Translations under genes and position numbers: made by a program
Notes under the pieces: model-generated
What the model saw: only the letters and a program-made list of their open reading frames with translations
Told to the model about the DNA's origin: nothing
Database searches by the model: none
Shown here: piece after piece, positions 20,506 to 29,819 of the stretch
Layout: the number at the start of each line of letters is the position of its first letter
Numbering within the stretch: position 1 is the first letter of the stretch
Assembly (NCBI GenBank): GCA_963556195.1
Contig: OY744519.1
Coordinates: 109,828,032-109,892,031, forward strand
DNA length: 64,000 nucleotides
Origin: Sepiola atlantica
Taxonomy: Eukaryota > Mollusca > Cephalopoda > Sepiida > Sepiolidae
Direction: 5' to 3'

Positions 20506-20860
20506 GTAATAGTAGCATCATATTTGGTTTAACGTCCGTTTTACATGCTGACATTTGTTGGACGGCTTTAAGAAATTGACTTCCAAACTAACATATCTCT
20601 GTCCAGGTCTTTATTTATGCCTCTTTCCTTCAGGCCCATTTTTATGACTTCCTCCCATGTTTTCTGTGGCGTTCCCCTGTGAACTGAACTTGCTACTTCA
20701 ATTGTTCTACATCTACCAACCCAAAGAATTCTCACCCATTCTTTCAAGGTGGCAATACCATCAAAGTCTACTCTTCTGCACAAATCTCCTTATACTGTCA
20801 CAATTTAATCTTCATCTGAGGTCATCAGATTTAAGCCTGTCTTTAAGACTCACATAACAC
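20430..20860 (-). pseudogene. LINE C-terminal fragment with triplet-repeat tail
   Basis: The minus-strand frame 20568-20783 contains LKEWVRILWVGRCRTIEVA, then RGTPQKTWEEVIKMGLKERG and KDLDRDMLVWKSI. This matches the C-terminal motif that follows RT in a common mollusc LINE type; its RT block probably corresponds to the fragment at 22080-22550. The minus-strand 3' region includes 'gtaaaacggacgttaaacc' and ends in (TGC)n(TGA)n at 20457-20515. Confidence 0.7.
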
Positions 20861-20929
20861 GTTCATCGTATCATTCTCATACCACTTCTCTTCATGCAAC
20901 ACATGTCCTCCAGCTCAGAGGCGGATTCT

Positions 20930-21270
20930 GCTGAGTAAGTAATCAATGAAATTGCTTACTGAATAAGGTAAGTACGACTTGGCTAGACAACGCCAAGTTA
21001 CCTTGCCACGTAATATAAGGTGTGACAATTGCGAATTTGTTCAGTTTGGAAGTTCAGAATACGAATCCGGACCTCAATTTTTTAAGTTAGATAAATTATT
21101 GCCATTGTCGCCATCCTGAGAGAATTGTTTTTCTCTGCCCGGAGGAGAAAAATGCTTTTTGCCCCATTCATCCAAAAACCTTAACCACCGACTGTTCAGT
21201 AAACTTAGTAAATCGAAGTTGGAACCCAAACTCAGTTCAGACGCACAGAGGTTAGACTTATCGGTTATTG
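20930..21270. other. Unassigned sequence inside the mariner remnant
   Basis: Contains short inverted pairs ('cttggctagacaacgccaag', 'gagaattgtttttctctgc') but no recognised gene. Confidence 0.4.
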
Positions 21271-21274
21271 CTCA

Positions 21275-21414
21275 TCTGATATTTTTCTTTAGCCCAAGCT
21301 CAGAGGGATCATCAAAGAAAACACATTTTGAAGGTGTTGAAATCATCAAGATGGCCTTCATGACAGAGCTGAGGAGCATCCAAGAAGACTTCTTCCAGCA
21401 GGAAATAGAGGCAT
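21275..21414 (+). pseudogene. Mariner transposase C-terminus, first part
   Basis: The frame reads THFEGVEIIKMAFMTELRSI and then QEDFFQQEIEA. This is the C-terminal helix region that follows the DDE catalytic core in mariner-family transposases. The catalytic core itself is missing upstream. The frame is interrupted at 21414 by the 5S-derived SINE and resumes at 21688. Confidence 0.65.
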
Positions 21415-21697
21415 ATACGGCATAATCATGTTGATAGACCAGTTCTCATTAGATCAGCGAAGTCAAGCGACGTTGAGCTTGGTTAGTACCAGATTGGTGA
21501 TCATTTGGGAATACCAGGAGCTGTATGTTGGAGGATAGCAACATGTTGTTGAAATTATCTTACACGAGCAGAATACGCATTGACTGGGGACCACATGTGA
21601 ATTTGATATTCCCTAAAAACTTCATCCTTCGAAGGAAGTTGGCTGAAGCCGTCCAGGGCGCATGTTGTACCAGAACAGGAGAAAGGGATAGAGGCAT
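21405..21697 (+). mobile_element. 5S rRNA-derived SINE (SINE3-like) with 10-bp TSD
   Basis: ATAGAGGCAT occurs at 21405-21414 and 21688-21697 and flanks a 273-base insertion. The insertion starts with a 5S-like sequence ('tacggcataatcatgttga', 'accagttctc') and continues through the internal promoter region and the 5S 3' half to about 21531. About 155 bases of unrelated body follow. The 5S head at the very edge of the insertion, the target duplication and the unrelated tail define a SINE3-type element. It disrupts a mariner transposase. Confidence 0.8.
21415..21531 (+). ncRNA. 5S rRNA-like head of the SINE
   Basis: Matches 5S rRNA along its whole length of about 117 bases. Landmarks: ACCAGTTCTC (21439-21448), the A-box region GTCAAGCGACGTTGAGC, 'tggttagtacc', and 'tgggaataccagg'. 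The C-box region is altered (GATTGGTGATC). Several substitutions make it unlikely to be a functional ribosomal 5S, but the internal pol III promoter may be partly kept. Confidence 0.85.
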
Positions 21698-21780
21698 GGC
21701 AGAGAAGGCTGGGAAAGTGCATTAGAGTTAAGGGGGTAATTAGTTTGAAGGAGAGATCACATAGTTTGTTGTTTGGGATT
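21688..21780 (+). pseudogene. Mariner transposase C-terminus, last residues
   Basis: After the SINE the frame resumes as IEAWQRRLGKCIRVKGGN, a stop, then FEGE. This fits the final residues of mariner transposases (AWQRRMEKC-type ending). The duplicated 'IEA' codons on both sides of the SINE come from the target duplication. The right TIR begins 23 bases further on. Confidence 0.7.
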
Positions 21781-21949
21781 GAAATAAATTATTTGTGACA
21801 CCAGATCCATTACTTTTCAGACACACCTTGTATATTTTTATGAGTGTTTTATGCTAATATTGAAACCAACATGCGTCGTTTTATTTCTTCGGTATTTAAG
21901 ATAATCCTTTTCTATTTTGGAATGTTTGAGATGAGGATTGAAAATTTGT

Positions 21950-22085
21950 ATAATTTAGATTATTCCTGCTACTGTCTCATTTTGGATGTTATTCTCACAA
22001 CGTTTTGTTCGATATAACCTCCGACCATCTTGAGGTGCGTCTTGACGAACTCAGGAATCTTTGTGTTCGAACTGAATGCAGGATT
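21950..22085 (-). repeat. PLE-associated dispersed repeat, copy 2
   Basis: Reverse-complement match to the 36960-37075 segment: 'ttggatgttattctcacaacg', then a decayed hammerhead region ('ataacctccgaccatcttgag'), then 'gacgaactcaggaatc'. It ends where a LINE RT fragment begins. Confidence 0.55.
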
Positions 22086-22560
22086 AATACATTGGAGCAG
22101 ACAGTGGACTATACATCGCATTTGTTGACCTAGGAAAGGCTTTTGACAGGGTTCCCTGAGAAGTGTTATAGTGGGTGATGTGCAAGCTTAAAATGGATGA
22201 GTGGCTTATAAGACTAGTACAATGCATGTACAGGAACGCCAGCAGCAAGGTACGGGTAGATGACATTTATAGCGATGAGATTAGTGTAAATGCTGGAGTA
22301 CATCAAGGATCAGTCCTCAGTCTCTTGTTATTCATTGTTGTCCTTAAGGCCCTCTCCAATGAGTTCCAAACAGAATGCCCATAGAAACTACTGTATGCAG
22401 ATGACTTGGTTATAATGGCAGAGATAATGAACGAGCTGGAAGAAAGATTAAAAGTATGGAAGAAGGGCATAGAAGCAAAAGGTCTGAGGGTCAACACTGC
22501 AAAGACTAAGGTGATGGTTAGTGGCCCAGAACTCCAGTCTTTGAAGGACTCTAGTCAATA
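22080..22560 (+). pseudogene. LINE reverse transcriptase fragment
   Basis: Ordered RT motifs: FVDLGKAFDRVP (22120-22160), KMDEWLIRLVQCMYRNASSK, a VNAGVHQGSVLSLLLFIVVL block (22290-22350), and LLYADDLVIMAE (22389-22424) with the intact catalytic YADD. RVNTAKTKVMVSGPE follows. This is the palm region of a LINE RT; a few stops remain. The fragment at 30110-30500 on the minus strand belongs to the same type. Confidence 0.8.
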
Positions 22561-22592
22561 CCCATGCACAGTATGTAGAAGGTGGATAAAAA

Positions 22593-22690
22593 TTAATTTC
22601 TTCCAAAAGTTATCGTCTGCTTGCTTGGAACCTGATTGTCTAATGCCTGCTGCAACCTGATAGGTTAATAGTTTGGTCAACTCTTGCTGT
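22593..22690 (+). repeat. Fragment of the 35-kb TIR element family
   Basis: About 95 bases match 35620-35710, including 'ctaatgcctgctgcaacctga' split by one change, and 'ggttaatagttt.gtcaactct'. The TIR itself is cut off after 'gtcaactct'. Confidence 0.6.
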
Positions 22691-23530
22691 ATGTGGTTTT
22701 GGTCTGGAAATCTTGGGGTGAGATCTTTGAAATGATATTACACCTTACACCACGAATCGTCTGGTCTGCATGAAATCATCCTCGTTAGCTGCAGTTGCTA
22801 TTCATTATACCTGCAAGATTGTACCCGACACTAAAACCAGCAAGGCCTAGCGATTGTTATGACTTGAACACACAAAGAAATGGTGGTTACACATGCACAG
22901 AAGCAACATTGTTATCCATGCCTTATACATCCTTACTTGCTACATGCAGAGGAAGAGACGACCAGAGGACGACAGATCCTGATGTTGACTCCTCCTGGAT
23001 TTTCACGAGTCTTGTTAGCTGTTTAACTCTGACACTACCACGTTGCCACCGTGAGGAAGGGTTTGATTTTTTTTTGAGAGGGTGGGGGCTGTAGGCATTG
23101 CAATGCTGTAAGTTTTGTCTAAATTAAGAGTATCATTGAGTGTGTGAGTTATTTAGTGTGTAATCTTTTATTCGCAATTTCTTTCGGAAGTCTGCAACGA
23201 GTGTGCTGGCAATAAGTTTTTTATTGGTAATAATGATGAATCCGTTACTGAGGTAGTACAGCAGTGGAAAAGAACCTGGTTGTGTGTTGCCTGTTTGAAT
23301 TGAACTCACATCGTTTGTAATGCCAAATAATAATATTGAAGCATTATAAAGGATGAATGTTGGAATTCAGGTCCCTGTTACTTCGAAGAGTATAATAGAA
23401 ACGTAAAAAGAGAGTTAGAGAGTGGTCGGAAGGTAGCTATCGTTGTGGATCGTGAGGTTCAACAACAGAAAGTACCGGTGTAATTTCTAAGGCTTTTGTA
23501 CATTGACTTATGGCTGAAACAAAGGTAGGT
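22690..23530. other. Unassigned sequence
   Basis: No domain or in-window repeat partner found, apart from 'tctgcaacgagt' shared with 16291. The frame at 22795-23094 is not supported by any motif. Confidence 0.4.
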
Positions 23531-23815
23531 ATGTTTATATATTTATATATGTGTATGTACAAGATTCACTACTAAACTAATTAACCGATCATTATGATTT
23601 TTGGAACACAACTGCTAGGCGTAAGGAGATCAAATGTGGGCTATATTTATTTACATTTAGATTTATAAAAGGAGTAAAAAGGGTGTGGAAGCCCTTCGTG
23701 AAAATTCAAATATATATTCCCCTACATTTCAGTTTCTTTGGAGTATTTAAAAAGGGTTTTAGGGGGAATAGTATAGGCACAACTCCTCATTTGAAAATTC
23801 AAATATATACGGTTG

Positions 23816-24218
23816 GCATTGAATTTAATTCATAATGTTGCATAGGCCCACACCTGCTTGGACCGCGGCAGTACGTGTTTCGTACACTCTTCACGATACG
23901 GGCAGTGGCGGTACTCATTTTGTATACTCGTCCCTGAAAGGGCCATGGCAGTTCACATTTAATACTCGTCATTTTTAAAACATCATAAATCACATAGTTC
24001 ATATATTGTTTGCATACCTTAGATTTCTCCCTCGCCGTGTAGAGGGTCGTGTCGTCTAGTGGATGAATTCTTTCTTCCTTCCTTCCCGCCGTGAACCACG
24101 CCATCCGTTGTCTGCAACAAAAGCTTCCCGATCGGCTCACCATACAACAATCTTTTTATTTTCAATTCTTTTTATTACAAGTGTAGTCATTTAATCAGCT
24201 GGGAGTCATTCACTACGT

Positions 24219-24257
<39 letters not shown>

Positions 24258-24689
24258 AAATCACTACTTTATCATAGTTACTTAACAATTATTTTCTTAA
24301 CCATTCATAGAGGGGGAAAGGATATCTCTCGCTTGTATTTTCTTAGGGAAATATTTCCCTTAAATCAAATTGCTGACGACATCAAAATTATGTCTGATAG
24401 GTTCGCCTCCAAGACCCAGACTGACGAAACTCGCTTCTCATGAAGAACGAGTGACGTCACGGATCCCTCTGTTTCCCACGCAAGGGCCTGTGACGTCACA
24501 GCCTCTCAGGTGCACACTGACACTTGATCTGGGATCTCGTCACACGGTGACCTTGTCACGTCTGTTAGCTCTGACTGTTAGAACAGGCCCTATTCTGCAC
24601 TCGACTGCACCCATGCTAATTTGCGCAAGTCAAACCAACGATTTCCAACAGATACGTCCATTCCTATAGGACCATTATCCAACAATAAT
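23816..24689. other. Insertion of unknown type within family C repeat
   Basis: Noticeably GC-richer than its surroundings at 23840-23960 and 24400-24620. It contains a (GA)n tract at 24220-24256 and diverged ~40-base repeats with GGCAGT..CATTT..TACTCGTC at 23875-23975. Near 24370 a frame reads QIADDIKIMSD, faintly like an RT catalytic box, but no other RT motif supports it. Origin unresolved. Confidence 0.4.
24220..24256. repeat. (GA)n microsatellite
   Basis: About 18 GA units. Confidence 0.95.
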
Positions 24690-25149
24690 AACTGGACACC
24701 AACGAAGCAAAATTCCCTGAATTTCAACTTTTTTAAGACCCCTTACATTTGAAATATTTTTTAGATTCAGAATCATGTCATGGATTTTGATCAAAATTAT
24801 AATAAGGATTCTAGACATAAAGTTTAGTATCATTATATCTTGATTTTAATCTTTGTAAGATACCATAAAATTGGTGCCACAGAGTTCTGTTCAAGGAATT
24901 AATTTTACCTGTATCTTATAGTTTATTTATAATTTAAAAAAATAACAATTTCAAAAATCAATGTATTTGAATTTCTATAATCATTTAAAATGTAATTGTT
25001 AAAGTAGCCAAATTTCATTTCGTGGTCAACAACATGATAATATAAGAAAAGTCTGTTTTGACTTTTACTTTGAGTTAAATAGGTTTACTTTTAAATATTT
25101 TAAATATTACAATTACTAGCAAAAATATTTTTGCTAGTATATATAACGA

Positions 25150-25320
25150 ACGGATGTATACTACACTGCCTTCCCTAAAGGAGGAGGTAATGCCTGGGAG
25201 GATGGTCTTATGACAACAGAATAGATACTACACTACATCGCCTCAAAAAACAAAAGAGGAAATTATACCTTGAAGGATAGTATCATTACAACAGACTTGA
25301 TACTACACTGCCCCCTCGTT
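25150..25320 (-). repeat. U2-like tandem units next to a satellite
   Basis: Two to three units of 'ggaggtaatgcctgggagg'-type sequence, each ending in 'acagaatagatactacact', the complement of the U2 AGTGTAGTATCTGTT block. It passes directly into the 50-bp satellite. Confidence 0.6.
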
Positions 25321-25325
25321 TGAGT

Positions 25326-25980
25326 ATCGAAAGATAATACATTAGTCTGAAACTGTATAGTAAAATAAATTGAGCATTAAAAGATAATACATTAGTCTGA
25401 AATAGTATAGTAAAATGAACTGAGCATTAAAAGATAATACATTAGTCTGAAATAGTATAGTAAAATGAATTGAGCATTAAAAGATAATACATTAGTCTGA
25501 AATAGTATAGTAAAATGAACTGAGCATTAAAAGATAATACATTAGTCTGAAATAGTATAGTAAAATGAATTGAGCATTAAAAGATAATACATTAGTCTGA
25601 AATAGTATAGTAAAATGAACTGAGCATCAAAAGATAATACATTAGTCTGAAATAGTATAGTAAAATGAACTGAGCATCAAAAGATAATACATTAGTCTGA
25701 AATAGTATAGTAAAATGAATTGAGTATCGAAAGATAATACATTAGTCTGAAATAGTATAGTAAAATGAACTGAGCATCGAAAGATAATACATTAGTCTGA
25801 AACTGTATAGTAAAATGAACTGAGCATTAAAAGATAATACATTAGTCTGAAACAGTATAGTAAAATGAATTGAGCATTAAAAGATAATACATTAGTCTGA
25901 AATAGTATAGTAAAATGAATTGAGCATTAAAAGATAATACATTAGTCTGAAATAGTATAGTAAAATGAATTGAGCATTGA
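25326..25980. repeat. 50-bp satellite, about 13 copies
   Basis: Exact 50-base period: AAGATAATACATTAGTCTGA, then AA(T/C)(A/T)GTATAGTAAAATGAA, then (C/T)TGAGCATTAA. Adjacent units often alternate GAAC and GAAT, giving a partial 100-base higher-order pattern. A short relict of the same satellite lies at 39975-40039 and just after 46132. Confidence 0.95.
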
Positions 25981-26264
25981 CTGATAAGCAGGAATGATTC
26001 GCCCTCTCAGCAACTCCTAGCTGACTACTCATCCTACTTCCGATCATCTTTCCTTTTGGTGAATCATTTCCTCACATTCTCTGAGGTCTTGATTCTTGGG
26101 AGGGAGGGGAGGAGACAGTCCATAGTATCACATACAGTTTCAATATGGATACCTTTTCATCATAGCTTGTATTTTGAAGACAATTGGCATTGCATTCAGT
26201 GTTCATTTCTCTCTTAGGAAATATCAATTCAGTTCCAATACCTACGTATATACATTCACTAGAA

Positions 26265-26830
26265 TAATACCTATCACAGAACGAGTAAAATTAATTCCAG
26301 GAATAGAACAATTTTGCACCAATTTATGTCCCCTTACGTAGATTAAAATCAAGATATAATGATACTAAACCTTATGGCCAGAATCCTTATTCCAATTTTT
26401 ATCAAAATCCATGACATAATTTGATTCTAGGAAATATCTAAAATTTAAGAGGGAATTTTGCTTAATTGGTGTATCATGCCTATAGATCAAATTTAATGCA
26501 AGCCTGAAATATTTTAATTTTAAAATGGAAGCTTGTGCCCATATTATGCCCCATAAAACCCTTTAAAATACTCTGAAGAAACTGAAATTAGGGAAACATT
26601 AATTGATGTCTTAAACCTATTGTTAAGATTTCACAAAAAATCGGAGGTATCTGAATTTTCACGAAGGACTTCCACCCCCTCTTCGCACCTCTTACATAAA
26701 ACTAAATTAAACAAAATATAGCCCACATTACGACCTCTTACACGTAACAGTTGTGTTCCTACATTCATAAGGATCGGTTACTTATTTTAGAAGTGAACCG
26801 TATACATACAAATATATAAACATATACACA
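26265..26830 (+). repeat. Dispersed repeat family C, copy 3
   Basis: Same order as 18640-19235 with a small internal deletion. Contains 'aatcaagatataatgatact', 'tatcaaaatccatgacata' and 'aaatatataaacatatacac' in sequence. Confidence 0.7.
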
Positions 26831-26839
26831 TACTTAACT

Positions 26840-27465
26840 TTATATAAACGGAGATAGGAGTGATAAATGTTGACACGTTTTCGGTAATCTGTTATCCTTT
26901 GTGAGTTATCATAGCTTAGTTTTGGTGCAAAACATCGTGCATGGAGCTCCTGGGAAGGATCAGACACATTCCTGACATTGACGATTTCTGGTTAATACAC
27001 AGCAACATATAATCTGTTGATCTCGCTTATATTCTTATAAAAAACATAATGCACAATTCGTTTGCAACATGCATTTCAAAGAGTTCCATAGAAAATCACT
27101 TGTAATGTGTTTTCTATAGTAAATTAACGATAGAATTCTATGGCAACTCGAAAGCAAATCTTTCCCACATTATTTTCATGGTAAAATAATTTCTATTGAT
27201 TTCTCTTGCGAATCATCTTTAAAAGTAAATAACTTTTCAGTTTTGTTTTTGTTTTTTTATATTTCTGCACTGAATCATTGCAATGAATGTTCTTTTATGA
27301 ATAATAAATGACATCAAATAATCATAATCAGCTTTCACATTTTGATGACATTTCAATGTTGACTATTGTGTTTACAAGTAAACCAACTTCTTACATGTGT
27401 CCAACTGGGGATTGAATATTTGAAGATAAAAGATGAAGATGGAAGGACACAACCAATGGAAGAAT
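26840..27465. other. AT-rich stretch, nothing recognised
   Basis: No reading frame with known motifs and no repeat partner found. Confidence 0.4.
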
Positions 27466-27469
27466 GAGA

Positions 27470-27470
<1 letters not shown>

Positions 27471-27501
<31 letters not shown>
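27471..27501. repeat. (TA)n microsatellite
   Basis: About 15 TA units. Confidence 0.9.
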
Positions 27502-27504
<3 letters not shown>

Positions 27505-27667
27505 TACAATCCGAGTATGGTATAGATCCACGGGGTATAAATCCAGGGGAGTTGAACCGGGTTTATGAGAGTGCTCAATAAAAAATATAGAGCAGAAATA
27601 TAAATATAAATGATAATTTATTTCATTTTGACTACAAAATTGATTTTGTTTCACGAGAGCAGTTTGA

Positions 27668-27669
<2 letters not shown>

Positions 27670-27718
<49 letters not shown>
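27670..27718. repeat. (TA)n microsatellite
   Basis: About 24 TA units. Confidence 0.95.
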
Positions 27719-27720
<2 letters not shown>

Positions 27721-27776
27721 ATCAAATATAAACCAAAAGTAAAACTTTTAGTAGATGGAACCTATTGTGAAGAGGT

Positions 27777-28560
27777 TTAGCTCAATATACGAGATAGAGC
27801 AATTGTAGAGATAGAAGAAAAAAGAGTGATAAATATGCGACGAATGTCCAGATTTATTTCAAATTTCAATTGTTCAATGCAAGGTGTATTCAGTAATAAA
27901 CTAGTGTTTATTATTCTTTCCTTAAGCCAAGGATTTTCAAAGATCGAGATCTTATCATCAGAGGAGAAATACAGATGGATAAGTTGGCTTTCGAAAAAAC
28001 CAAAGTTCAAATATTTGAAAAATATGAAAAATGTTATTAAAAAAACGCAGTGAAAAAAGAAAAGTTTCGTAAAAAAGATATGCGGTTTGTCCGGGTGGTA
28101 AATTTCCGTTGAGAGGAAGTCCGATGAATTGTAGAACGCGAAAAAATATTTGCGGCAATTTAAGAGCCAAACAAACCACAGATTTGGAATAAACATCTTC
28201 GATCCGATGTCCTCATCGACGTCAAAAGTTCTTGAACCTTTTCTAAAACTCATTATTAAAATTTAAAGTATGTAAAAATAACATTAGAAACAAATGTTCC
28301 GACATTTTTAGTGATATTTTTCCCTTTTAGCTGACCAAACAACGCATTTGATGCATTTTTTTAATCCGAAGAGAAAATATTTATCATTTTTTTATTAGAA
28401 ATCGATAAAGAATATTTGATAACTGTTCACTCATATATTTTGACTTCAATAAAAAAAAATTATTTTATATTTATGTTTCTATATTGGTTTTAGATATTCA
28501 AACTATTTTAGATCTATGCGGAGAGGTAAAAAAAATTCATACGACGAACTCATTTAAGTA
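27777..28560. other. AT-rich stretch with uninterpreted open frames
   Basis: Overlapping open frames occur on both strands at 27777-28253 (158 codons on the minus strand). The predicted peptide is rich in Phe/Ile/Leu/Ser with no recognisable domain, and no retroelement motif was seen. I leave it unassigned. Confidence 0.35.
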
Positions 28561-28591
28561 AGATAAAAAGACAAAACGTTTTTATTTATTT

Positions 28592-28665
28592 GCTGGTCAA
28601 GTGGATAAAGCGTTCACTTTCAGTTTCAATATTTGATACAATCGCTGGTTCGAATCTCACACTAG
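28592..28665 (+). repeat. tRNA-derived sequence (SINE head)
   Basis: A box TGGTCAAGTGG (about 28592-28602) and B box GGTTCGAATCT (about 28651-28661) fit pol III promoters and lie at tRNA-like spacing. The anticodon region does not fold cleanly. It is a tRNA-derived SINE head or a tRNA pseudogene. Confidence 0.55.
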
Positions 28666-28858
28666 ATAATTGTTTTTTTTTGTTTTTTTTTTGCGATAGC
28701 GTCCCAGTTATTTCCGAGCCGATATCATAAACCTGAGGATTTTTCTTTTAAATAAAAAAAATGGATTAAGAATATTTAATAAGTGTTCTTAAATTCTAAT
28801 CTTGGCAATAAAATTCAAGAAAAGTTTAGAAACCCGACATAGATAGGTTCTCTAGCTA

Positions 28859-28927
<69 letters not shown>
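28859..28927. repeat. (TA)n microsatellite
   Basis: About 33 TA units with one TTA interruption. Directly abuts the 3' tail of the minus-strand retrozyme-like unit. Confidence 0.95.
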
Positions 28928-28931
<4 letters not shown>

Positions 28932-28954
28932 CATATAAATATTTATTATTTTTT

Positions 28955-28999
28955 CCTACAGACACCTGTACTTCCTGCTTACGCAATCTTTAGTGTAGG
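28955..28999 (-). ncRNA. Hammerhead relic (copy c)
   Basis: Stem I CCTACA/TGTAGG is perfect. The core reads CTAAAGA instead of CTGATGA, so the essential G5 is lost. Stem II TTGC/GCAG with loop GTAA is longer than in copies a and b. GAA is kept, then GTACAGGTGT can form a short stem III with wobble pairs, then C. Architecture is kept but catalysis is predicted to be lost. Confidence 0.65.
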
Positions 29000-29016
29000 A
29001 AGTGATAATTACTGCC

Positions 29017-29092
29017 GTTCGAAGGATTCAAACCCAGTTGGAAAGTCATCTTTGACTCTGCAGCCTTGTATTCAACCACCAAGTCCAACCTC
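29017..29092 (-). repeat. tRNA-like head of the retrozyme-like unit
   Basis: Read on the minus strand: TGGTGGTTGAA (A-box-like, about 29071-29083) and GGGTTTGAATCC (B box, 29024-29035), with near-normal tRNA spacing. It lies 18-25 bases upstream of hammerhead copy c. This supports a pol III-driven, tRNA-headed element. Confidence 0.55.
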
Positions 29093-29297
29093 AATTAATT
29101 CGAGAAAGAAGAGAATTTTTACTTTTGTCATTTGGCGGACATATACAGTAAGCTTAGTCCAATAGTGTTTAACAGCAGAGGCCGGAACATCGCATCACAC
29201 ATAGATTGCCAGCTTATTATAAATTCTGCTAGAGGCACAATTCTTGTTTTAAGGAGGGGAATGAGAATATTTTTTATATAAATATTTATTATTTTTA

Positions 29298-29342
29298 CCT
29301 ACAGACACATGTGTTTCATGCTTACAAAATCTTAAGTGTAGG
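29298..29342 (-). ncRNA. Hammerhead relic (copy d)
   Basis: Stem I CCTACA/TGTAGG is perfect. GAA is followed by the palindrome ACACATGTGT and C, an intact stem III and cleavage site. The core reads CTTAAGA, so G5 is changed, and stem II is poorly paired. Compared with copies a to c, stem III differs in sequence but keeps self-complementarity. Confidence 0.65.
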
Positions 29343-29366
29343 AAGTGATAATTATTGCCGGTTGAA

Positions 29367-29370
<4 letters not shown>

Positions 29371-29432
<62 letters not shown>
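29371..29432. repeat. (TA)n microsatellite
   Basis: About 31 TA units, directly upstream of a palindrome. Confidence 0.95.
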
Positions 29433-29436
<4 letters not shown>

Positions 29437-29587
29437 GCTATGAAAATATATTTATGGCAATAAATATATTTTCATAGCTTACTACCAAGCTCTACTTACG
29501 TATCGAGCACTGTTGAAATAAATACTGAAAATTGATACATAAAAGATCATATCTCCTTATAAAATTTTATATGGATACATGAAATAG

Positions 29588-29629
<42 letters not shown>

Positions 29630-29757
29630 TTATGTATCCACATAAAATGTTAGAAGGAGATATGATCTTTTATGTATCAATTCTTAGTATTTACTTCAAC
29701 AGTGATCAATACGTGAGTAGGGCTAGGTAGTAAGTTATGAAAATATATTTATAACAA
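29433..29757. repeat. Large palindrome with (TA)n centre
   Basis: The arms, about 29447-29590 and 29622-29757, are inverted copies ('gaaaatatatttat', 'cttactacc', 'aagatcatatctcctt', 'tggatacat'). The centre is (TA)n at 29591-29625. The left arm also holds its own hairpin at 29433-29482. Probably two ends of one element joined head to head. Confidence 0.75.
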
Positions 29758-29819
29758 TTAAGCTACACAGAGGCTTCCACGTTTCATCCCCATAGGGAAG
29801 CGTCAGGCTAAAATGCATG

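Larger units (their letters stand above)
19957..21832 (+). mobile_element. Mariner-type DNA transposon remnant
   Basis: Left TIR AAGGTCGGTCTAAAAATTAA (19958-19977) and right TIR (complement of 21803-21829, reading AAGGTGTGTCTGAAAAGTAA) align over about 27 bases and are flanked by TA. Near the right end is the C-terminus of a mariner-family transposase, split by a 5S-derived SINE. The middle has been replaced by a LINE fragment and unassigned DNA. The left and right TIRs are diverged, so they could belong to two different copies. Confidence 0.5.
23540..24915 (-). repeat. Dispersed repeat family C, split minus-strand copy
   Basis: 23540-23815 and 24690-24915 together match family C (18640-19235) in reverse, in the correct order. 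The 874 bases between them are an insertion. Landmarks: 'ttaaccgatcattatgatt' at 23580 and 'tatcttgattttaatct' at 24838. Confidence 0.6.
28930..29372 (-). mobile_element. Second retrozyme-like locus, minus strand, decayed
   Basis: Two hammerhead relics lie 343 bases apart (28955-28999 and 29298-29342). Each is preceded on the minus strand by AATTATCACTT and followed by GTAGG, an A-rich run and an AATATTTAT-type tail that passes into (TA)n. This is the same order as at 19250-19690. A tRNA-like head with a B box lies upstream of the downstream hammerhead. The two loci clearly belong to one family, inserted on opposite strands. Confidence 0.65.

Noticed and set aside
21415..21531. Functional 5S rRNA gene
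   Set aside because: Altered C-box region, many substitutions and flanking target-site duplications show a SINE head.
24370..24669. RT catalytic box (IADDIKI)
   Set aside because: A single motif with no neighbouring RT blocks; likely chance.
25326..25980. CRISPR-like regular spacing
   Set aside because: The whole 50-base unit repeats with no unique spacers, so it is a satellite. The surrounding genome is clearly animal.
27777..28253. 158-codon minus-strand frame as a gene
   Set aside because: Composition follows the AT-rich DNA, overlapping frames are open on the other strand, and no motif was recognised.
28592..28665. Genuine tRNA gene
   Set aside because: A and B boxes are good but the acceptor and anticodon arms do not pair.
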